A stretch of DNA of 64,000 bases from Deltaproteobacteria bacterium (GCA_016713535.1 JADJOY010000018.1:62001-126000), one strand, 5' to 3'. Shown: positions 1-9,159, counted from the stretch's first letter. Numbers and translations are program-made. The notes: generated by a model not told the origin, from the letters alone.

Positions 1-397
1 GGTGCTTGCGCGCGAGCTCGCTGAAGGTGCGGAAGTAGATCGGCCACACCGTCGAGGAGAGGAGCAGCAGCGCCGCGCGCTTCGGGTCGCGGAGGCGCCA
101 GTGGGCCATCGTGCGCACCAGCTCGGGGAGCTTGCGAAGCAGCACCCGCGTGAGCGCGCCGTCGGTGGTGCGCGCGTGGCGGGCGATCGAGTAGTAGCCG
201 GCCACCCCCAGGAACGTGCCGATGTTCTCGGGGAAGACCACCAGCGCGGGGTGGGGGAAGCGGCCGCCGACGCGACCGCCGCGCGCCTCGTCGACGCGCT
301 CCATGAGGCCCGCGATCTTGGAGCGGAAGGTCTCCTCGCTGCCGTAGTCGGCGAGGCGCATGAAGGGCTGCACCGCGATCAGGTCGGCGAGAGCCAT
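1..397 (-). CDS. Carbon-nitrogen hydrolase (nitrilase superfamily), N-terminal part
   Basis: The 3' end lies beyond the left edge; about 132 residues are visible. The reading frame opens MALADLIAVQPFMRLADYGS and contains a PHPALVVFPENIGTFL segment, which fits the PxLVVFPE strand holding the catalytic Glu of nitrilase-fold amidases; Lys and Cys would lie outside the window. The ATG at 397 is the first ATG, but the frame stays open upstream (GYENGV before it), so an upstream TTG start is possible. Codon use is typical of neighbours. Family assignment rests on one motif and hydrophobic pattern; the substrate cannot be guessed. Confidence 0.6.
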   Translation of the reverse strand, partial: MALADLIAVQPFMRLADYGSEETFRSKIAGLMERVDEARGGRVGGRFPHPALVVFPENIGTFLGVAGYYSIARHARTTDGALTRVLLRKLPELVRTMAHWRLRDPKRAALLLLSSTVWPIYFRTFSELARKH

Positions 398-528
398 GAC
401 ACCGTTCTCGTAGCCCGGTGCGGCGCGGGATGACAAGCGTGTTCTGCGGGCGGCTCGCCCGTCCCGCCGAGACGATGGCACCCGGCCCGGCGCGGCAGTA
501 GAACGGAGCTCCACCCCGGGGGACTTCG

Positions 529-969
529 ATGCCGACCGATCGCCGACGCTGGACTCGTGTGCCCGTCACGTTGCTGGTCGCGGTGGGGATCGCGACGATC
601 GCCGCGGACCCCGGGGCCGTTCGCGCTCAGGCCGCGTCCGTGGCGCGGCCGCAGCTCCTCGATGGGTGGACCTACGTCGGCCACCTCGGCGAGCGCGGGA
701 AGACGCCCGGCGACGAGGACACGCTGCGCTTCGACGGCGGGCTCTTCCACTCGACCGCCTGCGAGGCGTACGGCTTCGGCAGGGCGCCGTACACCGCCGC
801 CAAGGTCGGGGACGCGATCGTCTTCACGGCGGAGACCACGAGCGAGAAGGAAGGGCGCATGGTCTGGACCGGGACCGTGACGTCCCACAAGCTCGACGGG
901 ACGGCCACCTGGACCAAGCCGGGCCAGCGCGCCATCGAGTACTGGGTGAAGGCGGACCTCACGCACTGA
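529..969 (+). CDS. Secreted hypothetical protein
   Basis: A 146-residue protein with a clear Sec signal: basic start (MPTDRRRW), hydrophobic stretch VPVTLLVAVGIATIAA and an AxA-type cleavage site near VRAQA. The mature part (about 115 residues) is rich in Thr, Gly and aromatic residues (LDGWTYVGHLGERGK, EYWVKADLTH), reads like a small beta-rich domain and has two Cys-poor halves with a single Cys (STACEAYGF). I do not recognise the family. It stands alone, followed at once by a tandem repeat block. Export is a firm inference; function unknown. Confidence 0.75.
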   Translation: MPTDRRRWTRVPVTLLVAVGIATIAADPGAVRAQAASVARPQLLDGWTYVGHLGERGKTPGDEDTLRFDGGLFHSTACEAYGFGRAPYTAAKVGDAIVFTAETTSEKEGRMVWTGTVTSHKLDGTATWTKPGQRAIEYWVKADLTH

Positions 970-990
970 CGCCGCGCACCGGCCCCTCGA

Positions 991-1440
991 TCCTGGTCTG
1001 GAGGGCCCGCCTCCGGCGGGCCGGGGCGTCGCGCATCGCCGATCGCGTGGATCGCGATCGCTCGCTACGGCGGGCGGGCTCGCGCCCGCCCCTACACACC
1101 CACGTGGTCTCCGATCTCCGGGAGGGGCACGCGCCGCGTGCCCGGCGATACGACGAATCCAACGCGCCGCCGAGGGCATGGATCGCTGGACGATCGATCC
1201 TGGTCTGGAGGGCCCGCCTCCGGCGGGCCGGGGCGTCGCGCATCGCCGATCGCGTGGATCGCGATCGCTCGCTACGGCGGGCGGGCTCGCGCCCGCCCCT
1301 ACACACCCACGTGGTCTCCGATCTCCGGGAGGGGCACGCGCCGCGTGCCCGGCGATACGACGAATCCAACGCGCCGCCGAGGGCATGGATCGCTGGACGA
1401 TCGATCCTGGTCTGGAGGGCCCGCCTCCGGCGGGCCGCGT
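991..1440 (+). repeat. 207-bp tandem repeat (two full units plus partial)
   Basis: The unit beginning tcctggtctggagggcccgc starts at 991, 1198 and 1405, an exact 207-bp period; two complete units are followed by a fragment. Each unit is itself a chain of short palindromes: ggagggcccgcc/ggcgggcc, gcgggcgggct/agcccgcccgc ending cccctac, and ggggcacgcg/cgcgtgcccc followed by ggcgatacgacga. Because 207 is a multiple of three, spurious periodic reading frames run through it on both strands. Confidence 0.95.
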
Positions 1441-1451
1441 CGGCGCCGCCG

Positions 1452-1838
1452 TCACCAGATGCGTCGCACCGCGAAACGCTCGAACACTTCGTCCGCGCTC
1501 ACGAGCGGTAGCCCCTCGAGCTGGGCCTGGGCGGCGAGCATGCGGTCGAACGGATCAGGGTGTGGGTCGGCGAAATCGCCCGCGAGCTGCGCGTGGCGGG
1601 GCTCGATCGCGAGCCCGGTCATGCCCTGCGCCGCGATGCACGCGGGGACGTCGCGCGCCACCTCGACGGCACCGGGGAGCTTCCCGAGCCGGGCCTTCGT
1701 CGTGATCTCCCACACGCTCGCCGCGCTCACCAGCACCTCGTTTGCGGCGTCGGCGATCAGTCCACGCACCGTCCGAGGGATCCGCCGGTCGCCATCCAGC
1801 CACCACAACAGCACGTGAGTGTCGATCAGGAGGCGCAC
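1452..1838 (-). CDS. vapC: VapC-family PIN-domain toxin
   Basis: A 128-residue PIN ribonuclease. The first acidic residue sits in LLIDTHVLLWW, followed by ASVWEITTKARLGKL with the conserved Glu and DPHPDPFDRMLAAQA with the last acidic cluster; these bind the metal ions of the RNA-cleaving site. The chosen GTG start at 1838 puts the first strand at residues 2-10, as usual for the family, and lies two bases after the antitoxin stop, so the pair is co-transcribed and probably translationally coupled. Toxicity is neutralised by the upstream antitoxin by analogy with VapBC modules. Confidence 0.9.
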   Translation of the reverse strand: MRLLIDTHVLLWWLDGDRRIPRTVRGLIADAANEVLVSAASVWEITTKARLGKLPGAVEVARDVPACIAAQGMTGLAIEPRHAQLAGDFADPHPDPFDRMLAAQAQLEGLPLVSADEVFERFAVRRIW

Positions 1839-1840
1839 CG

Positions 1841-2074
1841 TCAGCGCTCCCAGGCGGCGAGCTCTTCGTCGGGAAGTGGCTCGAAGAACGCCTCCGAGGC
1901 CGACGCCTTGCCCCGCATCGCACCGAACTTGCGCTCGGGTGGCTTGGCGTCGATCGGCACCAGCCGGACGACCGGTGTCTTGCCGCGAGCGATCACGACT
2001 TCTTCGCCCGCGCAAGCGGCCTCGATGAGCCGCGAGAGGTGCGTCTTCGCGACGTGGACGGTGACGCGCTTCAC
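1841..2074 (-). CDS. vapB: Phd/YefM-type antitoxin of the VapC pair
   Basis: A 77-residue antitoxin whose N-terminus VKRVTVHVAKTHLSRLIEAA matches the Phd/YefM DNA-binding fold, followed by GEEVVIARGKTPVVRLVPI; the C-terminal tail (FFEPLPDEELAAW) is the likely toxin-binding segment. GTG at 2074 is preferred because the family begins just before the VTVHEAK strand; an in-frame TTG at 2110 would add twelve residues. Such antitoxins usually autorepress the operon. The two genes are separated by two bases. Confidence 0.85.
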   Translation of the reverse strand: MKRVTVHVAKTHLSRLIEAACAGEEVVIARGKTPVVRLVPIDAKPPERKFGAMRGKASASEAFFEPLPDEELAAWER

Positions 2075-2349
2075 ACGGGCCAGGTTAGCTAAGCTGCTTG
2101 ACTCGCTCAATCCCCGGCGCGCCGCCGGTCGGGTGCGTCGCGCTTCACCGAGTGGTGCCCCAGCACCGTCCGCTCATGATGCAGCGCGGCGGTTGACGCC
2201 TTCGAAGCGACTCGCTAGACCGACGATTCCGCACGTTTCGAGCTTCAATGCGCGCATCCCCCGCGTTTCGGGGGCGAGACAGGTGGATGCGCTCGCATCC
2301 CGGAGTCGGTCGCTTCGTCACGCCGCTCCACGAGAGGACTCTGCCCGCC

Positions 2350-3663
2350 ATGGAACGCGAGATCCGCAAGGTGGTGGTGTTGGGCGCCAACGGTGCGATG
2401 GGTTCGGGTGCCGCCGAGACGTTCGCGGCGTATGGGTACACGACCGTGCTCCTGGCGCGCGATCTGGCCAAGGCCCAGCAGGGTCTCGACCGGGTCAAGA
2501 GCATGGCCAAGGCCGAGAAGATCGCGGACCTGTGCAGCCTCGGCAGCTACGAGGCCGACCTCGAGAACGCGGTCCAGGACGCCGACATCGTGTTCGAGGC
2601 GGTGTCCGAGGACATGACGATCAAGCGGCCGTTCTTCGAGCGCGTCGACAAGGCGCGCAAGCCCGGCAGCATCGTCGCGACCGTCTCGTCGGGCCTCTCG
2701 ATCCGGGAGATGTGCGCGGGCCTCAGCGACGACTTCCAGAAGAACTTCCTCGGGCTCCACCTCTTCAACCCGCCCAACGTGATCGTCGGCACCGAGGTCA
2801 TCCCGCACGGCGGCACGGACCCCGAGCTGACCCGCTGGGTGATCGACTTCTGCCAGAAGAAGCTCGGCCGCGAGATCGTCGAGTGCGCCGACCTGCCCGC
2901 GTTCGCCGGCAACCGCGTCGGCTTCAAGGTGCTGAACGAGTGCGCCCAGCTGGCCGAGGAGCACGGCCCGGCCTACATCGACGCGCTGCTCGGCCCGCAC
3001 ACCGGGCGCGCCATGGCGCCGCTGGCTACCATCGACTTCGTCGGCTGGGACGTGCACAAGGCGATCGTCGACAACGTCCTCGCCAACACCAAGGACGAGG
3101 CCCACGCCGCCTTCGCGATGCCGGGCTACATGTCGAACCTCCTCGGCCAGGGCCACATGGGGAACAAGACGCCGGCCAAGGGCGGGTTCTTCCGCAAGGT
3201 CAAGGACGGCAAGGTGACCACGCTGTTCGTCCTCGACCCCAAGACCTGCGACTACAAGCCCGCCGCCGAGGTCGCGCCCGCGCCGCTCGACTTCGTGACC
3301 GAGATGCAGAAGCTCCACCGCGTCGGCCGTTATCGCCAGGCGATGCAGGTTTTCCTGGCGGCTTCGGGCTGGGAAGCGGACCTCATGCGCAAGGTCATCC
3401 TCGGTTATGTTTCGTACGGTCTGAACCGCGTGGGCGAGGTGGTTCGCGAGCCGCGCGACGTCGATCGGATCATGGGTTTCGGCTTCAACTGGGCGCCGCC
3501 CACCGTTCTCACCGACCTCATGGGCGTTGGTGAGACGATCGCGGCGATCGAGAAGGCTGACCTGCCGGTGCCCGCGGTGCTGACCGATCACGCGGCCAAG
3601 GGCGGCGGCAAGCTCTTCCGCGAGAAGTTCGTGGACGTTGGGCGCTTCTTCGTCGGATCGTGA
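2350..3663 (+). CDS. 3-hydroxyacyl-CoA dehydrogenase
   Basis: A 437-residue NAD-dependent dehydrogenase oxidising the 3-hydroxyl of acyl-CoA thioesters in beta-oxidation. The Rossmann motif [13 protein letters not shown] is at residues 8-20; an E/D-rich segment [13 protein letters not shown], the [16 protein letters not shown] region carrying the catalytic His, and [17 protein letters not shown] (dimerisation/helical domain) follow in normal order. ATG 2350 is chosen because the nucleotide-binding strand begins directly after it; the frame is open upstream. It lacks the enoyl-CoA hydratase half of FadB, so it is a stand-alone enzyme. The thiolase follows 70 bp downstream in the same direction, consistent with consecutive steps. 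Confidence 0.9.
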   Translation: MEREIRKVVVLGANGAMGSGAAETFAAYGYTTVLLARDLAKAQQGLDRVKSMAKAEKIADLCSLGSYEADLENAVQDADIVFEAVSEDMTIKRPFFERVDKARKPGSIVATVSSGLSIREMCAGLSDDFQKNFLGLHLFNPPNVIVGTEVIPHGGTDPELTRWVIDFCQKKLGREIVECADLPAFAGNRVGFKVLNECAQLAEEHGPAYIDALLGPHTGRAMAPLATIDFVGWDVHKAIVDNVLANTKDEAHAAFAMPGYMSNLLGQGHMGNKTPAKGGFFRKVKDGKVTTLFVLDPKTCDYKPAAEVAPAPLDFVTEMQKLHRVGRYRQAMQVFLAASGWEADLMRKVILGYVSYGLNRVGEVVREPRDVDRIMGFGFNWAPPTVLTDLMGVGETIAAIEKADLPVPAVLTDHAAKGGGKLFREKFVDVGRFFVGS

Positions 3664-3691
3664 GGCGCTGCGGATCTGGACGGATCGAACC

Positions 3692-3719
3692 GTAGGGGCG
3701 GGGTTCATCCCCGCCCGCG
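3692..3719 (+). repeat. Dispersed GTAGGGGCGGG palindrome
   Basis: A single copy of the gtaggggcgggg...ccccgcccgc module (loop ttcat) lies in the 70-bp gap between the dehydrogenase and thiolase genes. It can form a strong hairpin in the transcript without obvious U-tract, so it may modulate readthrough rather than terminate. The same module recurs near 9206, 16847, 48519, 51461 and 51667. Confidence 0.85.
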
Positions 3720-3733
3720 AAACGAGGAAACTC

Positions 3734-4963
3734 ATGGCTGAGCCCGTTTACGTACTCGGTGGTTACCAGACCGACTTCGCCCGCAACTGGACGAAGGAGG
3801 GGAAGCACGTCACCGCCATGATGCGCGAGGCGGTCGAGGGTGCGCTCACCGAGACCGACATCGATCCCAAGGAAGTGCAGACCGGCCACGTCGGGAACTT
3901 CGCGGCCGAGCTCTACTCGATGCAGGGGCACCTCGGTGCCTTCCTCGTCGACACCGACCCCGCGTTCTCCGGCCTGCCCACCGGTCGTCACGAGGCCGCG
4001 TGTGCGTCCGGGTCGATCGCGATGCTCGCCGCCGCCAGCGAGATCGAGGCCAAGCGCTACGGCCTCGCGATGGTGGTCGGCGTCGAGCAGATGAAGACCG
4101 TCGACCCCAAGACCGGCGGCGACTACCTCGGCACCGCGGCCTGGTACGAGCTCGAGGCCAAGGGTGTCGACTTCCCGTTCCCCAAGCTCTTCGGGAAGCT
4201 CGGTGACGAGTACGACAAGCGCTACGGTCTCAAGGACGAGCACCTCGCGCACATCTCGGCGGTCAACTACGCCAACGGCAAGAAGAACCCCCTCGCCCAG
4301 ACCCGCAACTGGTACATGAGCGAGGAGCACGCCCGGTACAAGGGCCAGTACAACGACACCATCGGCGGCCGAATCAAGATCACCGACTGCTCGCAGGTGA
4401 CCGACGGCGCGGTGTGCGTGTTCCTGGCCAACAAGAAGTACGCCACGGCCTACGCCGAGCGCCGCGGCCTCGACCTCGCGAAGATCCCCCGCATCCTCGG
4501 CTGGGGCCACCACACGGCGCCGATGCGCTTCGAGGACAAGGTCGCGGAGAGCCAGGGCAACAAGTACGTGCTGCCGCACACCCGCCAGGCGATCCTCGAC
4601 GCCATGAAGCGCGCGCGGATCAAGAACTGCTGGGAGCTCTCGGCGATCGAGACCCACGACTGCTTCACCACCTCCGAGTACATGGCGATCGACCACTTCG
4701 GCCTCACCAAGCCGGGCAAGAGCTGGCAGGCGATCGAGGAAGGCGTGATCGACTTCGGCGGCAAGCTGCCGATCAACCCGAGCGGCGGCCTCATCGGCGC
4801 CGGCCACCCGGTGGGCGCCACCGGTGTCCGCCAGATGCTCGACGCCTACAAGCAGGTGACCGAGAAGGCCGGCGACTACCAGGTCGATGGCGCCAAGAAG
4901 GTCGGCATCCTGAACATCGGCGGCTCCGGCACCACGAGCTGCGTGTTCATCGTCGGAGCGTAA
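3734..4963 (+). CDS. Thiolase-family acyl-CoA acyltransferase (SCP2-type)
   Basis: A 409-residue thiolase-fold enzyme, likely cleaving 3-ketoacyl-CoA in the last step of beta-oxidation. The nucleophilic Cys90 is in [26 protein letters not shown]-like ETHDCF and [17 protein letters not shown] (His358) follow. The usual second catalytic Cys (CxGGG) is replaced by NIGGSGTTS, as in SCP2/SCP-x thiolases acting on branched or sterol side chains rather than FadA. Start ATG 3734 follows a GAGGAAA Shine-Dalgarno-like stretch. The gene forms a unit with the upstream dehydrogenase and ends at a strong hairpin. Confidence 0.88.
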   Translation: MAEPVYVLGGYQTDFARNWTKEGKHVTAMMREAVEGALTETDIDPKEVQTGHVGNFAAELYSMQGHLGAFLVDTDPAFSGLPTGRHEAACASGSIAMLAAASEIEAKRYGLAMVVGVEQMKTVDPKTGGDYLGTAAWYELEAKGVDFPFPKLFGKLGDEYDKRYGLKDEHLAHISAVNYANGKKNPLAQTRNWYMSEEHARYKGQYNDTIGGRIKITDCSQVTDGAVCVFLANKKYATAYAERRGLDLAKIPRILGWGHHTAPMRFEDKVAESQGNKYVLPHTRQAILDAMKRARIKNCWELSAIETHDCFTTSEYMAIDHFGLTKPGKSWQAIEEGVIDFGGKLPINPSGGLIGAGHPVGATGVRQMLDAYKQVTEKAGDYQVDGAKKVGILNIGGSGTTSCVFIVGA

Positions 4964-4990
4964 GCTTCCGCTGCTGTCCGGATGGCGCGA

Positions 4991-5019
4991 GGCCCGAGGG
5001 CGATGCCCTCGGGCCTTCG
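4991..5019 (+). terminator. Hairpin terminator after thiolase
   Basis: Perfect 11-bp stem (ggcccgagggc, loop gat, gccctcgggcc) beginning 28 bp after the thiolase stop, followed by ttcgtgt. The U-tract is weak, but position and symmetry fit an intrinsic terminator for the dehydrogenase-thiolase unit. Confidence 0.75.
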
Positions 5020-5039
5020 TGTCTCCGGGTGCAGCATCC

Positions 5040-5240
5040 TCTCGGTCGGAGGGGCACGCGTCGCCGATCACGCGGATTGCCGTAGCATTGCGAGCGTTCA
5101 CTGGCGCCCGACGGAGCGGGCGCGCTCCAGCCCGTCGGTTCCGGTCTGGAGGGCCTGTCGGAGGGGCACGCGTCGCGTGCCCGGCGATACGACGAGGCCG
5201 CCGCGCCGCCGATCACGCGGATCGCTGCCCCGGCGAGCGG
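5040..5240 (+). repeat. Composite palindromic intergenic repeats
   Basis: Between the terminator and the next toxin-antitoxin pair are two copies of ggaggggcacgcgtcg (one continuing cgtgcccggcgatacgacga), one cgacggagcgggcgcgctcc module and one tctggagggcctg fragment, all shared with other gaps in the window. No gene is visible. Confidence 0.8.
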
Positions 5241-5337
5241 CGTTCCGCTGCCACGTGCCGCCACCATCGTGACTGCACTGCCATGCCGTCGCTGCTATCA
5301 TCGACAGGACTTCGCGCTCAACAGGCAGGAGGACGGC

Positions 5338-5595
5338 ATGAAGACGCTGACGCTACGAAACGTGAGTGACGAGACGTTGCGCTGGTTGCGTGGTCGAGCG
5401 GCCGCGCACGAACGAAGCGTGAACGCCGAGATCCTCGATCTGCTGTCCGTGGCCCGGGCGGACGAGCTCGCCGAGCAGCACGCGACGAACCCGTTCGCCA
5501 GGACGTTCATCGAGGCCCGTCGACGGGGTGTGCGCACGACTCCTTCGTCTCGCAAGATCGTCCGCGCGGATCGCGATCGTGACGCTCGTTCTTGA
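5338..5595 (+). CDS. FitA-like ribbon-helix-helix antitoxin
   Basis: An 85-residue protein. MKTLTLRNVSDETLRWLRGR followed by AAAHERSVNAEILDLL is the ribbon-helix-helix DNA-binding fold of FitA/VapB antitoxins; the basic tail after residue 45 probably wraps the toxin. A GCAGGAGGACGGC Shine-Dalgarno region precedes ATG 5338. Its end overlaps the toxin start by 17 bp, typical of coupled toxin-antitoxin translation. Autoregulation through the RHH domain is expected from the family. Confidence 0.85.
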   Translation: MKTLTLRNVSDETLRWLRGRAAAHERSVNAEILDLLSVARADELAEQHATNPFARTFIEARRRGVRTTPSSRKIVRADRDRDARS

Positions 5596-5971
5596 CGCGT
5601 CGGCGGCCGCCGCCGTCTTGTTTCGGGAGCCGAGCGCGGAACGATTCGTCAGGCTCTTGTTCGAGACCTCCGAGGTGATCGTTCCCCCGATCTTCCCGTT
5701 CGAGCTCGCCAACGTCGCGCGATCGAAGGTGCTGAGGCACGAGCTAGCGTGGAGCGACGCCGAGGCGCTGCTCGGCGAGACCCAAGGGTGGCTGGTGACG
5801 CTCGTCGACGTGGGATGGAAGGACGCCTGGTCCGTTGCACGGCGGCATGGACTGACGGTGTACGACGCGAGCTACCTGTCGCTCGCGATCGCACGCGACC
5901 TCTCGCTCCTGAGCCTGGATGACGCACTCGTGCGGGCTGCCGGGAAGCGAGCCGTCCGCCTCCGATCCTGA
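5579..5971 (+). CDS. VapC/FitB-type PIN-domain toxin
   Basis: A 130-residue PIN nuclease: TLVLDASAAAAVLF carries the first Asp, PPIFPFELANVARS the Glu, and LTVYDASYLSLAIA the third acidic residue, followed by LLSLDDALVRAA. GTG 5579 is selected because the first beta strand starts immediately after it and because it overlaps the antitoxin gene; the frame is open further upstream. With the preceding FitA-like gene this is the second complete toxin-antitoxin pair within 4 kb. RNA cleavage is inferred from the family. Confidence 0.88.
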   Translation: MTLVLDASAAAAVLFREPSAERFVRLLFETSEVIVPPIFPFELANVARSKVLRHELAWSDAEALLGETQGWLVTLVDVGWKDAWSVARRHGLTVYDASYLSLAIARDLSLLSLDDALVRAAGKRAVRLRS

Positions 5972-5979
5972 GCGCAGGC

Positions 5980-6530
5980 AGGCTCGGTCTGGAGGGCCCG
6001 GCTCCGGCGGGCCGGGGCGGATCGGCGCGAACCGCCGCCCGAGGGCGGGCGACGGGGGATGGAGCGCCCGTCGCTACGATGGCGTTCGTAGCGCGGGGGG
6101 ATCGCCGTAGGATTGCGATCGTTCGCCACTGCGGGCGGGCTCGCGCCCGCCCCTACACACCCACGTGACGCCCTCTCGGTCGGAGGGGCACGCGCCGCGT
6201 GCCCGGCGATACGACGAGAGCCCACGCGCCGCCGATGACGCGGATTGCCGTACGGTTGCGATCGTTCACTGGCGCCCGACGGAGCGGGCGCGCTCCAGCC
6301 CATCGGTTCCGGTCTGGAGGGCCCGCCTCTGGCGGGCGGGGGCGTCGCGTTGCCGATCATGCGGATTGCCTTACGATCCCGCTCGATCGCTACTGCGGGC
6401 GGGCTCGCGCCCGCCCTACACACCCACGTGAACCTGGTGGATGTGTAGGGGCGGCCGTGAGGCCGCCCGGGAGCTCGCTCGATCGTTCGCGATCGCGTCC
6501 GTTCGCCGGCGGGTTCGCGAGCCGCGGCTG
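5980..6530 (+). repeat. Composite palindromic intergenic repeats
   Basis: The 560-bp gap holds no gene. It contains ggcccggctccggcgggcc, gggcgggctcgcgcccgcccctac (6133 and 6398 copies), ggaggggcacgcgccgcgtg with ggcgatacgacga, gacggagcgggcgcgctcc and ggagggcccgcctctgg modules in an order resembling the 991-1440 unit, plus a gtaggggcggccgtgaggccgcc variant near 6446. Confidence 0.85.
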
Positions 6531-6531
6531 A

Positions 6532-7194
6532 TCAGCGCAGCTCGCGGCGCGTCGCGGACGGCACGACGCCGACCCAGCGGACGATCTCCTCGGGCGTGAG
6601 CGGGTCGCGTCCCGCGAGGAAGTCGTCGAGGAGTGGCAGCGAATCGACGCCCCAGAAGAGCTCCCCGTCGACGACCATGCTCGGGATGCCGAACGCTCCC
6701 GCGCCGATCGCCTCCTCGGTGTTGGCTCGCACGCGCGCTTTCGCTCGGTCGGACGCCGCCTCACGCACGATGGCCTCGCCGTCGAGGCCGATGCCGGTCG
6801 CGATCCGCGCCACCTTCTCGGGCGCGTCGACCCCGCCACCGCCCGCCCAGGTGGCGGCGTAGAGCGCGTCGATCAGCCGCCGCTGCGCCTCGGCTTCGTT
6901 GTCGATCGTCGAGGCGCGCAGCGCCACCAGCGGATTGAAGGGGTGAGTCGGCGGCGGCGTGAGCGGCGGCAGGCCCGCGCGATGCGTCTTGCGGTACGCA
7001 TCCTTGAACACGTAGAGCCGCTTCGCCGGGATCTCGGCCGGGCCCTTCTGGCCGTGCTCGCCGAGCAGCGCCGCGAAGAGCACCGGGCGCGGCTCGACGA
7101 TCCGCTCATGACGCCCGGCGAGCGCGTGGATCTGCGTCCACGCGATGTATGCGTAGGGCGACAGGTAGTCGAAGTAGAAGCGGATCGGGTCCAC
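6532..7194 (-). CDS. 2-hydroxychromene-2-carboxylate isomerase / DsbA-family protein
   Basis: A 220-residue thioredoxin-fold protein. MDPIRFYFDYLSPYAYIAW matches the N-terminal strand of HCCA isomerases, in which Ser in SPYAY replaces the DsbA Cys pair and activates glutathione. GAFGIPSMVVDGELFWGVDSLPLLDDFL is the usual C-terminal cis-Pro region. Length is normal for the family. These enzymes act in aromatic compound degradation or as GST-kappa-like proteins; the neighbours do not fix a substrate. It is transcribed away from the repeat block and just downstream of the signal peptidase gene (31 bp), so they may share a transcript. Confidence 0.88.
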   Translation of the reverse strand: MDPIRFYFDYLSPYAYIAWTQIHALAGRHERIVEPRPVLFAALLGEHGQKGPAEIPAKRLYVFKDAYRKTHRAGLPPLTPPPTHPFNPLVALRASTIDNEAEAQRRLIDALYAATWAGGGGVDAPEKVARIATGIGLDGEAIVREAASDRAKARVRANTEEAIGAGAFGIPSMVVDGELFWGVDSLPLLDDFLAGRDPLTPEEIVRWVGVVPSATRRELR

Positions 7195-7225
7195 GGGGAC
7201 CTCCGGCGTCAGGGACTTCGAAACG

Positions 7226-8098
7226 TCAGCTCCGGTCGAGCGCGAGCCCGATCCGGTCGAGGCGCATGCGGAGCTGCTCGGCGTCCCACGACCAGCACAC
7301 CCCTACGACTTTCCCGAGGAGGTCGGCCTTCGGAAGCGCGCCCCAGAAGCGGCTGTCCTGGCTGCGCATGCGGTTGTCGCCGAGCACGAAGTACTCGTCC
7401 GCGCGGAGGGTCGTGGGAGCCATCTCGTCCGCTCGGGCGATCGGGGGCCCGCAGTCGGCAGCGCGATCCCCCACGGATCGGCCGTCGGGACAGAAGCCCC
7501 ACGGGTCGTCGATCTCCTGCCCGTTCACGCTCACACGCCGCTGGTGGATGGCGATCGTCTCGCCGGGCAAGCCGATGATCCGCTTGATGTACGTCTCGTC
7601 TCGGTTTCGCGGATACCGGAACACCACCACGTCCCCGCGAGCTGGGGGCGTACGCGGATAGGCGATCGAGTTGGTGATGATGTAGTCGCCGATCTGCACG
7701 GTCGGCAGCATCCCGCCCGATGGGATCCGGTACGGACGGGCCACCAGCCGCGTCGGCAGCACCAGGAGGCTCGCAACCAGCGTGGCCCCCACGTACGCGT
7801 ACCACCGGTTGTAGCGACGGAGCTGGTACGCCGATCCGGCGCTGCGGGCGATGCGCACGGCGTCGACGACACTCGCCATTCGCACCGCGAGCAGCATCGC
7901 CAGCACCGTCCCGTAGCTCGCGGCGCTCAGCGCGTCGAAGAGCGCGAGCGCGACGAGCGTGTACGCCACCGCGAGGGCTACGCAGAAGAAGGCGGCGCCG
8001 CGCTTCGGGCGTCCGGCGTAGAGGTGCCCGAGGCCCGGCGTGAGCAGCAGCGACAGAAGCGCTGCTTTCCATCCTACCCGTGGGGATCCCGCCTGCAT
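7226..8098 (-). CDS. lepB: Signal peptidase I family protein with Gly at the catalytic Ser position
   Basis: A 290-residue membrane protein: an N-terminal hydrophobic region (residues 12-80, several passes) and an anchor near residues 101-118 precede the protease domain. Box B reads RIPSGGMLPT, so the residue just before Met (Gly129, codon at 7712-7714) replaces the usual nucleophilic Ser; Ser127 remains two residues earlier. Box D YIKRIIGLPGE keeps the general base Lys172, and box E GDNRMRSQDSRFWG is intact. It may be an inactive paralogue or use the neighbouring Ser. A poly-membrane N-terminal extension is unusual compared with E. coli LepB (two segments). Divergent from oxyR with 95 bp between. 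Confidence 0.85.
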   Translation of the reverse strand: MQAGSPRVGWKAALLSLLLTPGLGHLYAGRPKRGAAFFCVALAVAYTLVALALFDALSAASYGTVLAMLLAVRMASVVDAVRIARSAGSAYQLRRYNRWYAYVGATLVASLLVLPTRLVARPYRIPSGGMLPTVQIGDYIITNSIAYPRTPPARGDVVVFRYPRNRDETYIKRIIGLPGETIAIHQRRVSVNGQEIDDPWGFCPDGRSVGDRAADCGPPIARADEMAPTTLRADEYFVLGDNRMRSQDSRFWGALPKADLLGKVVGVCWSWDAEQLRMRLDRIGLALDRS

Positions 8099-8193
8099 GG
8101 CGCGATCCTACAGGAAGCGCTGCGCTGTTGGCCGTACGCTCAGCCGATAGATCCGGAGCATCGCCCCGGCGCCTCTGATAGGTTCGTCCCATC

Positions 8194-9159
8194 ATGAAGC
8201 TCGGCGCGCAACCGATCACGTTGAGGCAGCTCCAGTATGTCGTCGCCGTCGCGGAGGCGCGGAACTTCCGCAGGGCGGCGCAGCTCTGCCACGTCTCGCA
8301 GCCGTCGCTCAGCGCGCAGCTCGCGCAGCTCGAGGAGGCGCTCGGCGTGCGGCTCTTCGAGCGCGGGCGCAGCGGCGTGCTGCCGACGTCGGCGGGGGCG
8401 GAGCTGATCGAGCGCGCGCGCAAGCTGGTCCTCGACGCGGATGATCTGGTCGAGAGCGCGCGCCGGCTCGGCGACCCGTTCACCGGTACGATCCGGATCG
8501 GCGTCATCCCCACGATCTCGCCCTACCTGCTGCCCCACGCGGCGCCCGCGCTGCGCGCGCGCTATCCGCGGCTCACCGTCGCGTGGACCGAGGAGAAGAC
8601 CGACTCGCTGGTGCGGCTGCTCGGAGCGGGCGAGATCGACGCGGCGCTGCTCGCGCTCGAAGCCGACATCGGCGAGGTCGAGTCGGCGGCCATCGCCAGG
8701 GATCCGTTCGTGCTCGCCACGCCACACGGTCATCCACTCGCCGTGAGCTGTGAGCCGGCGGCGTTGCGCGAGCTCCGCGACGCCTGCGTGCTGCTCCTCG
8801 ACGACGGCCACTGCTTTCGCGAGCAGGCCCTCGAGGTGTGCTCCGCGGCGCGCACCGAGGAGGCCGCGTTCCGCGCCACGAGCCTGAGCACGCTCGCGCA
8901 GATGGTGGCGAGCGGTGCTGGGATCACGCTGCTCCCCGAGCTGGCGGTCGAGACCGAGCAGCGCCGCGCCGCGATCGACACGCGCCCGCTGGGAGCGCCC
9001 CAGCCGCATCGCACGGTCGCGCTCGTGTGGCGCCCACGCTCGTCACTGCGCGCGGCGCTGCGCCAGCTCGCCGCCACGATCCGCGACGCCTATCCGGGCG
9101 GCGCCGCAGTCTCCCGGCCCGATCCGCGCGCGCGCAAGCCTCCCCGCCGCCGCGCGTGA
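8194..9159 (+). CDS. oxyR: OxyR, peroxide-sensing LysR-type regulator
   Basis: A 321-residue LysR-family protein. The winged helix-turn-helix is at residues 9-68 (TLRQLQYVVAVAEARNFRRA, HVSQPSLSAQLAQLEEALG). The effector domain contains GHCFREQALEVC with Cys207 and Cys216, spaced exactly like the redox pair of E. coli OxyR (199/208), so oxidation by hydrogen peroxide to a disulphide is expected to activate transcription. The C-terminal RDPRARKPPRRR-type basic tail is longer than usual. The gene is divergent from the signal peptidase gene; a binding site in the 95-bp gap is plausible but not evident. Confidence 0.92.
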   Translation: MKLGAQPITLRQLQYVVAVAEARNFRRAAQLCHVSQPSLSAQLAQLEEALGVRLFERGRSGVLPTSAGAELIERARKLVLDADDLVESARRLGDPFTGTIRIGVIPTISPYLLPHAAPALRARYPRLTVAWTEEKTDSLVRLLGAGEIDAALLALEADIGEVESAAIARDPFVLATPHGHPLAVSCEPAALRELRDACVLLLDDGHCFREQALEVCSAARTEEAAFRATSLSTLAQMVASGAGITLLPELAVETEQRRAAIDTRPLGAPQPHRTVALVWRPRSSLRAALRQLAATIRDAYPGGAAVSRPDPRARKPPRRRA

